A stretch of DNA of 64,000 nucleotides, taken from assembly GCF_036906915.1 (NCBI RefSeq), contig NZ_JBAKHX010000004.1, positions 1-64,000 on the forward strand. Direction: 5' to 3'. The first letter of the stretch is position 1. Every line of letters begins with the position of its first letter. This document shows positions 18,060 through 26,461 of this stretch, in pieces. The stretch is from Phytohabitans sp036906915 (GTDB lineage Bacteria > Actinomycetota > Actinomycetes > Mycobacteriales > Micromonosporaceae). Under the pieces are notes generated by a model, which saw nothing but the letters and a program-made list of their open reading frames with translations, was not told where the DNA came from and searched no databases. The translations under genes were made by a program, and so were the position numbers.

Positions 18060-18409
18060 CACGCCTGCGGACCGGACGCTTCCGTCGCCGCCTTCACCGA
18101 GGAGTACAGGGGAAACACCTGGTCGAGGGCGGTGATCCGGAAGATCTTCAGCAGGGGTTCCTTATCGCACGCCAGCGCGAAGCTGCCGCCCACCGCGCGC
18201 AGCTTCTTGAGCGCCCCAACCAGCACACCGAGCCCGGTGGAGTCGAGGAAATCCACGCGGTTGAGGTCGACTACCACGTGGTGTGAGCCGCTGTCGATCA
18301 GCTCGACGAGCCGCTCCCGCAGCCGCGGCGCGGTGTAGACGTCGACCTCGCCGCCGACCTCGAGCACCGTGTGCTCGGCGATGGTGCGGGTCGCCAGCGA
18401 CAGCTCCAT
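18059..18409 (-). CDS. STAS anti-sigma factor antagonist (BldG-like)
   Basis: A 116-residue STAS-domain protein of the SpoIIAA/RsbV/BldG class. The phosphorylation site is the Ser of [12 protein letters not shown], at residue 57. In this family dephosphorylation lets the protein bind and inactivate a cognate anti-sigma factor. A strong AGGAGGAG site precedes ATG 18409. The next gene encodes the RsbW-like partner, overlapping by two bases. In Streptomyces, BldG and its downstream anti-sigma gene control development and antibiotic production; by analogy this pair could do so. Symbol not given because orthology is not proven. Confidence 0.85.
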   Translation of the reverse strand: MELSLATRTIAEHTVLEVGGEVDVYTAPRLRERLVELIDSGSHHVVVDLNRVDFLDSTGLGVLVGALKKLRAVGGSFALACDKEPLLKIFRITALDQVFPLYSSVKAATEASGPQA

Positions 18410-18524
18410 CGGTACTCCTCCTGGCGGACAGCTTCTGGGGGGAATCTAACCATTGACCGGACCGTGATGCTGCGCCATGGGTCGGTCGTTTGGGATTTCC
18501 GCACACCAGTGCGAGAGTGCTGGG

Positions 18525-20834
18525 GTGACTCTTGTCGCCGAGCCGGCCGAACTGCTGCGTCGGCTACGCCCCGACGCCGTCACACACGTCGAGCGGGTGC
18601 CGGCCAGCCCTGGCGAGACAGCACCATGGCCCGGCTGGGCCCCGGCTGCGCTCCGGGAGGCGTTCGCCGCGCGCGGGGTCGCCGCACCCTGGCGCCACCA
18701 GGCCGAGGCAGCCTCGCTGGCGTACGCCGGCACGCACGTCGTCGTCGCGACCGGCACGGCGTCCGGCAAGTCCATGGCATACCAGCTGCCGGCGCTCGCG
18801 ACCCTGCTAGCCGACCCGCGCGCTACCGCGCTTTACCTCGCGCCGACCAAAGCGCTCGCCGCGGACCAGTTGCGCGCCGTCGCCGCGCTCGACATCGATG
18901 GGGTACGCCCGGCGTGTTACGACGGTGACACGCCCCGCGAGGAACGGGAGTGGGTACGCCAGCACTCCCGTTTCGTCCTCACCAACCCGGACATGCTGCA
19001 CTTCGGCATCCTTCCCGGCCACGCGGCGTGGTCCACGTTCCTGCGCCGGCTCGCCTTCGTGGTGATCGACGAGTGCCACACCTACCGGGGCGTCTTCGGC
19101 TCGCACGTGTCCCACGTGCTGCGCCGGTTGCGCCGGGCCGCCGCCCGGTACGGACGCAGCCCGGTCTTCGTCCTGGCCTCGGCCACGTCGGGCGATCCGG
19201 CGGAGTCGGCCGAGCGCCTGATAGGGCTGCCCGTCACGGCCGTCACCGACGACGCGTCGCCGCGCAGCGGGGTGACGTTCGCGCTGTGGGAGCCGCCGCT
19301 GCTCGAATCGGCCGCTGGCGGCGACGCCGCCCCGGTCCGGCGTTCCGCCCTCCGCGAAAGCGCCGACCTGCTCACCGAGGCCGTGGTCAACGGGGTACGC
19401 ACGCTGGCGTTCGTGCGGTCCCGGCGCGGCGCCGAGGTCGTGGCCACCACCGCCCGGCGCTCCCTCGACGAAGCGGTCCCCGGGCTCGGCTCCCGGGTCG
19501 CGGCGTACCGCGCCGGCTACCTGCGCGAGGAACGCCGCTCATTGGAGCACGCGCTGCTCTCCGGTGAGCTGCTGGGCCTCGCCTCCACCAACGCACTGGA
19601 GTTGGGCGTCGACCTGGTCGGGCTCGACGCGGTCGTGATCTGCGGATACCCGGGCACCCGCGCGTCGTTGTGGCAGCAGGCCGGCCGGGCGGGACGGTCG
19701 GGCCGCGAGGCACTGGCTGTACTGGTCGCACGCGACGACCCGCTCGACACCTATCTCATCCACCACCCCGAGGCGCTCTTCGGCCGGCCCGTCGAGGCGA
19801 CGGTGCTCGACCCCGGCAACCCGTATGTGCTGGCGCCCCAACTGTGCAGCGCCGCGTACGAGTCTCCGCTGACCCGCGCCGACCTCGCCCTCTTCGGCCC
19901 GTCCGCGCCCGACGTGGTGGCCGGCCTGGTCGCCTCCGGCACGTTGAGGCAGCGCCCCAGCGGCTGGTACTGGACCCACAAGCAGCGCCCCGAGGTCGAC
20001 CTGCGCGGCACCGGCGGCAACCCGATCTGCGTCGTCGAGTCGGCGACGGGTCGGCTGCTCGGCACCGTCGACCCCGGCTCGTCGCACTTCATGGTCCACC
20101 CCGGCGCCGTGTACCTGCACCAGGGCGTCTCCTATGTGGTCGACGAGCTCGACCTCGACGACGCGGTCGCGCTTGTGCACCAGGAGGAGCCCGACTGGTC
20201 CACGCACGCCCGCGACGTCACCTCGCTGTCGGTCGTATCTGTTCGCTCCTATGTCGACGCCGGTCCCGTCGGCCTGTTTTTCGGTGACGTCGACGTGACC
20301 AGCCAGGTGGTGTCGTACCAGCGCCGCAAGCTCGGCTCCGGCGAGGTCATCGACACCCGCCCACTCGACCTGCCCTCCCGTGAGCTGCGCACCACCGCGG
20401 TGTGGTTCACACTCTCACCGGCCTCATTGGACGTTGCCGGCGTCGACGACGTACCGGGCGGCCTGCACGCCGCCGAACACGCCGCGATCGGCCTGCTCCC
20501 CCTGGTCGCCACCTGCGACCGGTGGGACATCGGCGGGCTCTCCACCGCGTCACACCCCGACACCGAGGCACCGACCGTGTTCGTCTACGACGGACACCCG
20601 GGGGGTGCCGGCTTCGCCGAGCGGGCGTACGGGATCGCCGCGTCGTGGCTCCGCGCCACCCGAGACGCGATCGCGGGCTGCGCCTGCGAGACCGGCTGCC
20701 CGTCGTGCGTCCAGTCTCCGAAGTGCGGCAACGGCAACAACCCTTTGGATAAGGCCGGTGCGGTGAAGGTCCTGGACGTGGTGCTCGCGTCCCTCCCACG
20801 TTCCGCCGATCAAGACCAAACGCACGTGGCCTGA
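18525..20834 (+). CDS. DEAD/DEAH helicase with DUF1998 (MrfA/YprA-like)
   Basis: A 769-residue superfamily 2 helicase. Motif I is ATGTASGKS, motif II is DECHTYRG, motif III is SAT and motif VI RAGRSGR. The C-terminal DUF1998 region has a zinc-binding four-Cys cluster (CACETGCPSCVQSPKCGN). This layout matches the MrfA/YprA/Hrq1 group, 3'-5' helicases of mitomycin-type DNA damage repair. I place the start at GTG 18525; an in-frame ATG at 18477 adds 16 residues of unconserved-looking sequence. Divergent from the STAS gene. In mycobacteria the corresponding helicase (Rv3649) lies in the same neighbourhood. Confidence 0.88.
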   Translation: MTLVAEPAELLRRLRPDAVTHVERVPASPGETAPWPGWAPAALREAFAARGVAAPWRHQAEAASLAYAGTHVVVATGTASGKSMAYQLPALATLLADPRATALYLAPTKALAADQLRAVAALDIDGVRPACYDGDTPREEREWVRQHSRFVLTNPDMLHFGILPGHAAWSTFLRRLAFVVIDECHTYRGVFGSHVSHVLRRLRRAAARYGRSPVFVLASATSGDPAESAERLIGLPVTAVTDDASPRSGVTFALWEPPLLESAAGGDAAPVRRSALRESADLLTEAVVNGVRTLAFVRSRRGAEVVATTARRSLDEAVPGLGSRVAAYRAGYLREERRSLEHALLSGELLGLASTNALELGVDLVGLDAVVICGYPGTRASLWQQAGRAGRSGREALAVLVARDDPLDTYLIHHPEALFGRPVEATVLDPGNPYVLAPQLCSAAYESPLTRADLALFGPSAPDVVAGLVASGTLRQRPSGWYWTHKQRPEVDLRGTGGNPICVVESATGRLLGTVDPGSSHFMVHPGAVYLHQGVSYVVDELDLDDAVALVHQEEPDWSTHARDVTSLSVVSVRSYVDAGPVGLFFGDVDVTSQVVSYQRRKLGSGEVIDTRPLDLPSRELRTTAVWFTLSPASLDVAGVDDVPGGLHAAEHAAIGLLPLVATCDRWDIGGLSTASHPDTEAPTVFVYDGHPGGAGFAERAYGIAASWLRATRDAIAGCACETGCPSCVQSPKCGNGNNPLDKAGAVKVLDVVLASLPRSADQDQTHVA

Positions 20835-20888
20835 TCTCCGATCCACCACATTTCTCCGATCCAGCCGCGTTCGCCTGCGACTCCCTCC

Positions 20889-21263
20889 CTACCTCGCCCG
20901 CGCTCGAATCGGGCCGGCCCGGGCCTCCTTGCGGACGGTGCGGGTCATCCCCGGCAGCGGCGTCACCTTCACCTCCACCGCGAGGATCACGTCGAACCCT
21001 TCGACCACGCAGCGGGTGAGTCGGCCACCGTTGCGGCCGACCAGGTCGGCGGCGCGCCTACACGCGACCTCCTCGCCCTCGACGACCCGTGCGGCGCCGG
21101 CGAGTGCGCCGAGGTCAGCGGCCGCCTGCGCCTGGTGCTTGGCCACCCGTGCGGCCCCAACCGCCGCGCCAGCAAGACCAGCCACGACGAACACGAGCCC
21201 GATCGCCAGCACCCACAAGGTGGCGGCACCCTCATCCCTTCGAAACCGCGCTGACCAGATCAT
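20889..21263 (-). CDS. TadE/G-like pilus-assembly protein (Rv3654c type)
   Basis: A 124-residue protein with an N-terminal hydrophobic segment preceded by RRDEGAATLWVLAIGLVFVV, the TadE/TadG-type leader of pseudopilin-like assembly proteins. It is the last gene of the tad operon. ATG 21263 overlaps the stop of the preceding tadE-like gene (ATGA). It is expected to be processed or anchored at the membrane as a minor pilin. The C-terminal domain holds a disulphide-capable Cys pair around CRRAADLVGRNGGRLTRC. Role in the pilus is inferred from position. Confidence 0.75.
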   Translation of the reverse strand: MIWSARFRRDEGAATLWVLAIGLVFVVAGLAGAAVGAARVAKHQAQAAADLGALAGAARVVEGEEVACRRAADLVGRNGGRLTRCVVEGFDVILAVEVKVTPLPGMTRTVRKEARAGPIRARAR

Positions 21264-21712
21264 GGGCTGGCCTCCGGAGGGCCGGGCTCCAGCGCCGCCG
21301 TCGCGGTGGCGGTGACTGTGGTGCTGGGCAAGCGGGCACCGAGCGCCCGCACCGAGGCGCGCACCGTCGCTACGACCACGTCTCCGTCCACAAAGATCGA
21401 GACCGTCGCTCCGGGCGGCCCAGTGCGTTCGGCGGCAGCCACGCCGGGCTCGCCGCGGGCGACGGCGAGTGCGGCTTCCCGCGCCGCGTCGACGCACTGC
21501 GCCTTCGTGGTGACGGCGCCGACCGCGGTGAGCCCGACGAACAGCAGGAGCATCAGCGCCGGCAGCCCGGCCGCCAGTTCGGCGGTGAAGGAGCCGCGCT
21601 CGTGGCGACCGCCCCGGCAACGGCAGCCGTGCCGTCCAGCACCGGTGCGGTGGCGGCCGCCGTGAACGAAGCACCGGCCGTTGCTGCGGCCGGACCGCCG
21701 GCGCCGGCTCAC
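21260..21712 (-). CDS. tadE: TadE-family pilus assembly protein
   Basis: A 150-residue protein with the TadE signature: a basic N-terminus, then RGSFTAELAAGLPALMLLL, the glutamate-containing pseudopilin helix, followed by a beta-rich extracellular part. GTG 21712 overlaps the stop of the pilin gene by four bases. A later Met/Val start near residue 38 cannot be excluded, since the first 35 residues are rich in Arg and low in conservation. Together with the DUF4244 protein it would build the Flp-type pilus. Confidence 0.75.
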   Translation of the reverse strand: MSRRRRSGRSNGRCFVHGGRHRTGAGRHGCRCRGGRHERGSFTAELAAGLPALMLLLFVGLTAVGAVTTKAQCVDAAREAALAVARGEPGVAAAERTGPPGATVSIFVDGDVVVATVRASVRALGARLPSTTVTATATAALEPGPPEASP

Positions 21713-21876
21713 TTCAGCGCCCGATCGATCACGGTGGTCAGAGCGTTCTGCACGCCTTCACTTGTCAGTACCTTGAGCAGGACTCCAGCGAAGGCGACCG
21801 CGGCGAGCGTGCCCACGGCGTACTCCGCCGTGTTCATTCCGTCGTCTCCCCGTAGCCGGACCCTCAGTCTGCGCAC
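21709..21876 (-). CDS. DUF4244 Flp-type pilin subunit
   Basis: A short pilin-like protein (55 residues from GTG 21876). It has the DUF4244 core MNTAEYAVGTLAAVAFAGVL, with the Glu at +5 of the hydrophobic segment as in prepilins. It is the major pilin candidate of the tad locus. The GGGG at 21884-21887 fits a ribosome site. It lies between tadC (ending 21905) and tadE. A leader peptide would be RLRGDDG-like. Length and composition match actinobacterial Flp pilins. Confidence 0.8.
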   Translation of the reverse strand: MRRLRVRLRGDDGMNTAEYAVGTLAAVAFAGVLLKVLTSEGVQNALTTVIDRALK

Positions 21877-21904
21877 GACGGTTCCCCTTTGTCTCGAATG
21901 GTTT

Positions 21905-22555
21905 TCAGAGCACGTCACCGAGCACGGCGACGATCACCGGCACCAAGCCGGCGAGAATGAAGGCGGGCAGGAAACACAGCCCCAGCGGCAGCACGATCAA
22001 CACACCGGCGCGGCGCGCTGCCGCCTCGATGGCGACGGCCCGGTCGGCCCGCAGGTCATCGGCCAACCTGGTCAGCGCGCCCGCCAGGGCCGCGCCGCTG
22101 GCAGCCGCGCGCACTGCGGCGCCCACCAGACGCTCAGCGCCGGCCACAGTGGACAGGTGCGACCACGCCTCCGCCGGCTCAGCGCCCAGCCGCAACGACC
22201 GGGAGACGGTCGCGAGGCGCTCCCCGAGTGGACCGCCGATCGCCTCGGACACCGCCGCGACCGCACCGTCTACCGGAGCGCCGGCGCGGAGCCCGGCCGC
22301 GATCAGGTCGGCCGCCAGCGGCAGGTCGGCCACCTCGCGGAGGCGGCGCGCCCGGGCGGCGGCAGGCTCCAGCCGGCGTAGTAGCCGTTCGAGCACCACG
22401 ACAGCCACGCACCCGGCTGCCACGCCAGCCCAGCCGCCGACGAAGACCACGACCACAAGCCCGCCAAGTACAGCTCCGACCCATGTTTTGCGATCGGTCC
22501 TGGGCTGTGCCGGGCCGACCGGCCTGTGCCGCAGCTGTGGGCGATCGAGGCGCAT
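21905..22555 (-). CDS. tadC: Tad inner-membrane platform protein TadC
   Basis: A 216-residue type II secretion F-domain protein. It has two N-terminal membrane segments (AVLGGLVVVVFVGGWAGVAAG), a cytoplasmic helical GspF domain (LAADLIAAGLRAGAPVDGAVAAV), and C-terminal membrane helices (GVLIVLPLGLCFLPAFILAG). ATG 22555 overlaps the tadB stop (ATGA). It pairs with TadB in forming the platform that works with the TadA ATPase during pilus assembly. Confidence 0.88.
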   Translation of the reverse strand: MRLDRPQLRHRPVGPAQPRTDRKTWVGAVLGGLVVVVFVGGWAGVAAGCVAVVVLERLLRRLEPAAARARRLREVADLPLAADLIAAGLRAGAPVDGAVAAVSEAIGGPLGERLATVSRSLRLGAEPAEAWSHLSTVAGAERLVGAAVRAAASGAALAGALTRLADDLRADRAVAIEAAARRAGVLIVLPLGLCFLPAFILAGLVPVIVAVLGDVL

Positions 22556-23283
22556 CACGGGGTGCCACCGAGCGCGAGTGGGCTGGCAAGGCGGTCGGCC
22601 CAGGTCAGGCCCGCGACCTGGAGCACGATCGCGCCCACCGCGCATGCGGCGCCGACCGGCGTGTGGAGCAGGACTGCGAGCGGGTCGACGCCGATCCCGT
22701 AGCCGAGCGCGATGCCGCCGAGAGGCAGACCGGCGAGCAGCCACGCGGTGGCGCGGGCGCCAGCGGCCTGAGCAGCTGCCGACGAACGGGCTCGGTCGGC
22801 GGCGCGCAGGTCGGCTTCGATCCGCTCGACCAGGTCGGCGAGCGGCGCGCCGGTCTGTTCGGCCAGAGTCCAGGCGGCTCCAGCCAACTCGGCGACGCGT
22901 GGATCGTCGAGAGCCGCCGGGGTCGTGGCCGCTGGCGGCAAGCCGGCGCGCAGGTCAGCCGCCAGCGAGCACAGGGCGTCGACCGTGCGTGACCGCCGGT
23001 GGACCACAGCCTGAGCGGCGCGGCGGCGACCGAGCGCCCGGACCGCCAACGCGCCGTACGCGCCAAGAGCCAGCGCGGCGACCGGGCCGCCCAGTACCAC
23101 AGTGCCGACCGCACCGACCGCGACGTATCCCATGAGGACCCGGCTGCTCGGCAACGCGGGCGACCACCGGAACCCGCGACGGCGCTCGCCCACGAGCCGC
23201 GTCCACCGGGCCGGCTGTGGCACGCTGACAACCACGGCCGCCAGGACCAGGCACCCGGCCACCACCCACCATTGGGGCGTCAT
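22555..23283 (-). CDS. tadB: Tad inner-membrane platform protein TadB
   Basis: A 242-residue GspF-type protein. It has an N-terminal membrane segment (WWVVAGCLVLAAVVVSV), a pair of hydrophobic helices near residues 50-85, a cytoplasmic GspF domain (LCSLAADLRAGLPPAATTP) and two C-terminal helices. The GspF domain is the half that pairs with TadC. ATG 23283 overlaps the tadA stop. The larger frame reading on this strand is not genic above this start. Confidence 0.88.
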   Translation of the reverse strand: MTPQWWVVAGCLVLAAVVVSVPQPARWTRLVGERRRGFRWSPALPSSRVLMGYVAVGAVGTVVLGGPVAALALGAYGALAVRALGRRRAAQAVVHRRSRTVDALCSLAADLRAGLPPAATTPAALDDPRVAELAGAAWTLAEQTGAPLADLVERIEADLRAADRARSSAAAQAAGARATAWLLAGLPLGGIALGYGIGVDPLAVLLHTPVGAACAVGAIVLQVAGLTWADRLASPLALGGTP

Positions 23284-24467
23284 AGCGCGACTCCACCCGC
23301 GAGCACGGGCGGCACGGGGACCGAGCGCACGACGAAGAGACGCGCCAGTGCCGGAGCCGCCGCCGCGAGACCGTATCCCCGGCGCCATGCCGGCACGACG
23401 GTGACCAGGCGGTCGGCGCCGGCCGGCGTGAGCAGGCAAATCTCGTCGAGTACGCGGCCTCGGGCGGTGCGGCGGACGTGCAGGACCACCTGGAGCGCCG
23501 CCGCCACCTGGGCGTGCAGCGCCGCGCGTGGCAGGCCGCCGAGCAGCCCGAGCGCCTCCAACCGGGCCGGGACGTCGCCGGGTGAGTTGGCGTGCAGAGT
23601 GCCGGCACCGCCCTCGTGGCCGGTGTTGAGGGCGCCCAACAGGTCGACCACCTCGGCACCGCGACACTCGCCGACCACGAGCCGGTCGGGGCGCATCCGG
23701 AGCGCCTGCCGGACCAGATCGCTCAGGCCGACAGAGCCAGCTCCCTCCACATTGGAGGTGCGTGCCTGTAGGGCAACCACGTGCGGGTGGACGGGGCGCA
23801 GCTCGGACGCGTCTTCGACCACCACGACGCGCTCGGTGGACGGCACCAGGCCGAGCAGCGTGTTGAGGAGCGTCGTCTTTCCGGAGCCGGTGCCGCCGGT
23901 CACCAGGTACGCCAGCCGAGCCGCCACGACGCCCGCCAGCAGCGGCGCGACCGCCCGCGGCACGGTGCCCTGGTCGACCAGCTCGTCGAGGCGGAACGGG
24001 CGCTGCCGGAACGTACGCAACGACAGGTACGGGCCTGTGGTCGCGACCGGAGGCAACACCGCGTGCAGGCGGGTGCCGTCGGGCAGCCGCGCGTCGACGT
24101 ACGGGCAGGCGTCGTCGAGCCGCCGGCCGCAGCCCGCCGCGAGCCGCTGCGCCAGCTTGCGCACCTCGTCGACGCCACCGACCACCGAGGACACCCGCTC
24201 CAGCCCGGCACCCCGGTCGATCCACACGTCGCGACCGTTGACCAGCACGTCGGTGACGTGGGGGTCGGCGAGGAACGGCGCGAGTGGTCCGGCTCCGACG
24301 AGGTCACTGTGGACTCGGGTGGCGAGGCGCAGTACCGCTGAATCACCAAGCACCGCGCCACCAGGCTCCTCGCGCACCGCCGAGACGACCGCGGCGCGTG
24401 TCGCATCGACGCCCTCGACGGCGAACCGGCGGCGCACCCGTCCCGCGAGATCAGCCTGGGTCGTCAT
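23280..24467 (-). CDS. tadA: Tad secretion ATPase (CpaF/TadA)
   Basis: A 395-residue type II/IV secretion ATPase that powers pilus assembly. Motifs: Walker A GGTGSGKTT in YLVTGGTGSGKTTLLNTLL, Asp box VVVEDASELRP, Walker B and His box in GGAGTLHANSPGD, MRPDRLVVGECRGAEV. The N-terminal sensor region is present (VTDVLVNGRDVWIDRGAGLE). ATG 24467 overlaps the ssd stop, so it is coupled to the ssd gene. Homologue of mycobacterial Rv3659c. Confidence 0.93.
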   Translation of the reverse strand: MTTQADLAGRVRRRFAVEGVDATRAAVVSAVREEPGGAVLGDSAVLRLATRVHSDLVGAGPLAPFLADPHVTDVLVNGRDVWIDRGAGLERVSSVVGGVDEVRKLAQRLAAGCGRRLDDACPYVDARLPDGTRLHAVLPPVATTGPYLSLRTFRQRPFRLDELVDQGTVPRAVAPLLAGVVAARLAYLVTGGTGSGKTTLLNTLLGLVPSTERVVVVEDASELRPVHPHVVALQARTSNVEGAGSVGLSDLVRQALRMRPDRLVVGECRGAEVVDLLGALNTGHEGGAGTLHANSPGDVPARLEALGLLGGLPRAALHAQVAAALQVVLHVRRTARGRVLDEICLLTPAGADRLVTVVPAWRRGYGLAAAAPALARLFVVRSVPVPPVLAGGVAL

Positions 24468-25555
24468 GCGCGGGCCTCGCGCGTCTCGCGCATCAGGTCG
24501 GCCACGATGCGCTGGCACAAGCTCGCGAGTGGCCCGCGCCCGCTGGACGCCGGTGCCTCACCACGCTCCAGCGCACGAACGATCGCCGATTCTGGCCGCA
24601 GCGTGCCGGCCAATGGCACGTGGAGCTGCTCCACCATGTCTTTCGCCTTGAGCCGGCCCGGTGACGGCCCGCGCACGATCAGGGAAAGGTCGACACAGTG
24701 CGTTTGGACAGCCGCCACCACCCTGGCCGCGGCGAAGGCGGCGCGCAGCTCAGCCGGCACGACGAGGAAGGTGCGGACGGCAGCCCCCAACGCCACCACA
24801 GCCGCGTCGTCGAACTGCCGGGGCAGGTCGACCACCACCAGATCGCAAGCGCGCCGACCGGCGTCGAGGATCGCTGACATGGCCTCGGCCGGCAGGGCCA
24901 GCAGCTCGCCGCGATCCCACGAAAGCACGATGAGCCCGCCCCGATTGGGAAGGGACCCGACGAGCGCCGCGGCGTCGATGTGGCCGTCCGACTCGCTCAA
25001 GGCCGGCCACCGCAGGCCGTCGATCTCCTCCCAACCGAGCACCAGGTCCAGGCCGCCGCCCAGCCGGTCGGCGTCGATGAGCAGCGTGCGCAGTCCCGCC
25101 TTCTTCGCCGTCACGGCCAGCCCACCGGCGAACACGCTCGCCCCGGCACCACCCCGACCGCCCACCACCGCGACGACGACGCCCCGCGGCACCGCATCCA
25201 GCGCGCTGGCCGGTTGTGAGAAGCGGTCGACCAGCCACGGCTCGGCGGACGGCAGCACGGCGACATGCTCGACGCCGAGCGGGTCGCTCAGCTCCCACGC
25301 GACGCTCGCGTGCTGAGGCGAGGAAACGATGACGACGCGTGGGCGTCGCGGCAGGCGCGCCTGTAGGCAGGGCCTGGCCTGGTCGACGCCGATCAGGACG
25401 AAGGGTGCCGCCGCATACCGCGGACGAGCGTTTGCCGGATCGGGCGCCAGGTCGACCTCGCTCCCGCCCGCGGCGGCCAACCGGAGCAGGTCGTCAAGCA
25501 GATCGTCGTCGCTGGTCACCACCAGCGGACGGCGCGGGACGAAGATCGCTGGCAT
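24464..25555 (-). CDS. ssd: CpaE/MinD-like Ssd protein of the tad locus
   Basis: A 363-residue protein like mycobacterial Ssd (Rv3660c), a septum-site/dormancy regulator, and CpaE of tad systems. An N-terminal receiver-like domain (VVTSDDDLLDDLLRLA) precedes a deviant-Walker P-loop ATPase (VVGGRGGAGASVFAGGLA, then LLIDADRLGGGLDLVLG). The P-loop is of ParA/MinD type but with Ala and Ser in place of the canonical Lys-Thr, so ATPase activity is uncertain. ATG 25555 is chosen for the GGGAGG eight bases before it. It is the first gene of the seven-gene tad operon and the chromosomal gene left of the AICE. Confidence 0.85.
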   Translation of the reverse strand: MPAIFVPRRPLVVTSDDDLLDDLLRLAAAGGSEVDLAPDPANARPRYAAAPFVLIGVDQARPCLQARLPRRPRVVIVSSPQHASVAWELSDPLGVEHVAVLPSAEPWLVDRFSQPASALDAVPRGVVVAVVGGRGGAGASVFAGGLAVTAKKAGLRTLLIDADRLGGGLDLVLGWEEIDGLRWPALSESDGHIDAAALVGSLPNRGGLIVLSWDRGELLALPAEAMSAILDAGRRACDLVVVDLPRQFDDAAVVALGAAVRTFLVVPAELRAAFAAARVVAAVQTHCVDLSLIVRGPSPGRLKAKDMVEQLHVPLAGTLRPESAIVRALERGEAPASSGRGPLASLCQRIVADLMRETREARA

Positions 25556-25767
25556 CGTGCCTCCCACGGCGGGTGTCGGGTACGGCACACACCGTGGCGC
25601 GGAACACCACCCGCACTGATGCCAAAACCCGCCGCCTGTGGACGACGCAGCCAGCTGTGGAAAACGGCCGCGCGGCTTGTAGATCTGCTATGTCAATCGA
25701 CATAAGCCGGGCGCGACCAGACTCAACCCATGAAGATCCACATCGTACGGACGATAAGGAGGGACGG
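25556..25767. other. Chromosomal intergenic region left of attL
   Basis: Contains the ssd promoter region and no gene. A perfect palindrome TATGTC-AATC-GACATA at 25689-25704 may be an operator. The 21 bases at 25745-25765 resemble those preceding attR (18 of 21 identical with 40892-40912). A short reading frame begins at ATG 25731 and runs through the att core, but I cannot support it as a gene. Confidence 0.4.
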
Positions 25768-25799
25768 CCCCAGAAGGGGACGACCCCCGCCGGGGGGAG
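25768..25799. repeat. Candidate attL core (32 bp)
   Basis: The 32 bases starting CCCCAGAAGGGGACGACC and ending GGGGGGAG are identical to 40928-40959. It includes a self-complementary CCCCC-GCCG-GGGGG part. It does not look like part of a tRNA. Identity of 32 bp on both ends of an AICE points to attL/attR; the crossover position inside the core cannot be seen. Confidence 0.75.
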
Positions 25800-26344
25800 C
25801 CTGGTCGGGTCAGTGACTGAGTAGTGGCGAGTGCCGTTCTGCGCGGTCAGACGCATCGGCGGTGTTGTCGATGGTGATCGACATTGGCCGTGTAGAACGG
25901 CGTTCGCTGACTATCTGCTGACTCCTGATGGTGCGCGGCTGACGCCGCTGTGTGGCTTACCGCCCCGGGCCGGAGGTCCGGGGTGGCTTCCCGTGGCGGC
26001 GGCTTGCCGCGCACTGCTGGAGCTGCGGGGCGGGATCTCCTCGGTCGGGCAGGCTCGCCCCTGCCCGAGGTTCTCCGGCCGGGTCAAGGCTCGCCGGAGG
26101 CGACCGCGAAGCGGCTTGGCCTTGGCGCGGTCGGAGGTTCTCGGGCAGCCGTCTCGGTGCACGGCCGAGGAGATCCCGCCGGGTGACCGTCCTTCCTGTA
26201 TCTCCGAGGGAGGGCCGGGGTCCGGGGCAGAGCCCCGTCTGTGACCGCTACCGATCCTCGCGCGGCACTCCTGCTTCCGGCTGACTGCTTTCGATGCGTG
26301 GTCTGGCTACGGTGCGTTCAGCCGGTCGGACCGAAGGGCGATGC
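25800..26344. other. Non-coding left arm of the AICE
   Basis: No gene with coding support. Reading frames on both strands here are shadow-like. It contains a perfect palindrome TGTCGAT-GGTG-ATCGACA at 25866-25883 and the large inverted-repeat structure listed separately at 26029-26180. It may hold an origin or regulatory RNA. Confidence 0.45.
26029..26180. repeat. 152-bp nested inverted-repeat structure
   Basis: Perfect 16-bp arms (GGCGGGATCTCCTCGG at 26029-26044 and its complement at 26165-26180) enclose further self-complementary pieces, for example CTGCCCGAG/CTCGGGCAG and CTCCGGC/GCCGGAG. The structure could fold as a long hairpin. No target duplication was seen around the arms. Possible identities are a single-strand replication origin of the rolling-circle element, a structured RNA, or a miniature inverted-repeat element. 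Confidence 0.55.
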
Positions 26345-26461
26345 ATGGACATCGGGCTCAATCCGCTGATATTCCTCGTGCCGGTGATCCTCGTGGCGTT
26401 TCTGATAAGAGCCGTCGCCGCAGGACGCGAACTGGCAGCGGCGGTCGACCGACTTCCGTAA
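26345..26461 (+). CDS. Possible 38-aa single-helix membrane peptide
   Basis: A short frame from ATG 26345 reads MDIGLNPLIFLVPVILVAFL then IRAVAAGRELAAAVDRLP. A GAAGGG lies about seven bases before it. One hydrophobic helix followed by a charged amphipathic tail is visible. A second hydrophobic stretch (TTAAEIAAIVGALVAVIALLAG) follows at about 26505-26583 in another frame without a clear start codon. Not recognised as a known toxin or holin; expression is uncertain. Confidence 0.35.
   Translation: MDIGLNPLIFLVPVILVAFLIRAVAAGRELAAAVDRLP

Noticed and set aside
25768..25799. tRNA 3' end as attachment site
   Set aside because: I looked for anticodon, T-loop (GGTTC) and CCA-type acceptor patterns near both repeat copies and saw none; the core is a GC-rich hairpin-like sequence.
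25831..26284. Small ORFs in the AICE left arm (several frames on both strands)
   Set aside because: Arg/Gly/Pro-biased and overlapping the inverted-repeat structure; no convincing ribosome sites or domains.
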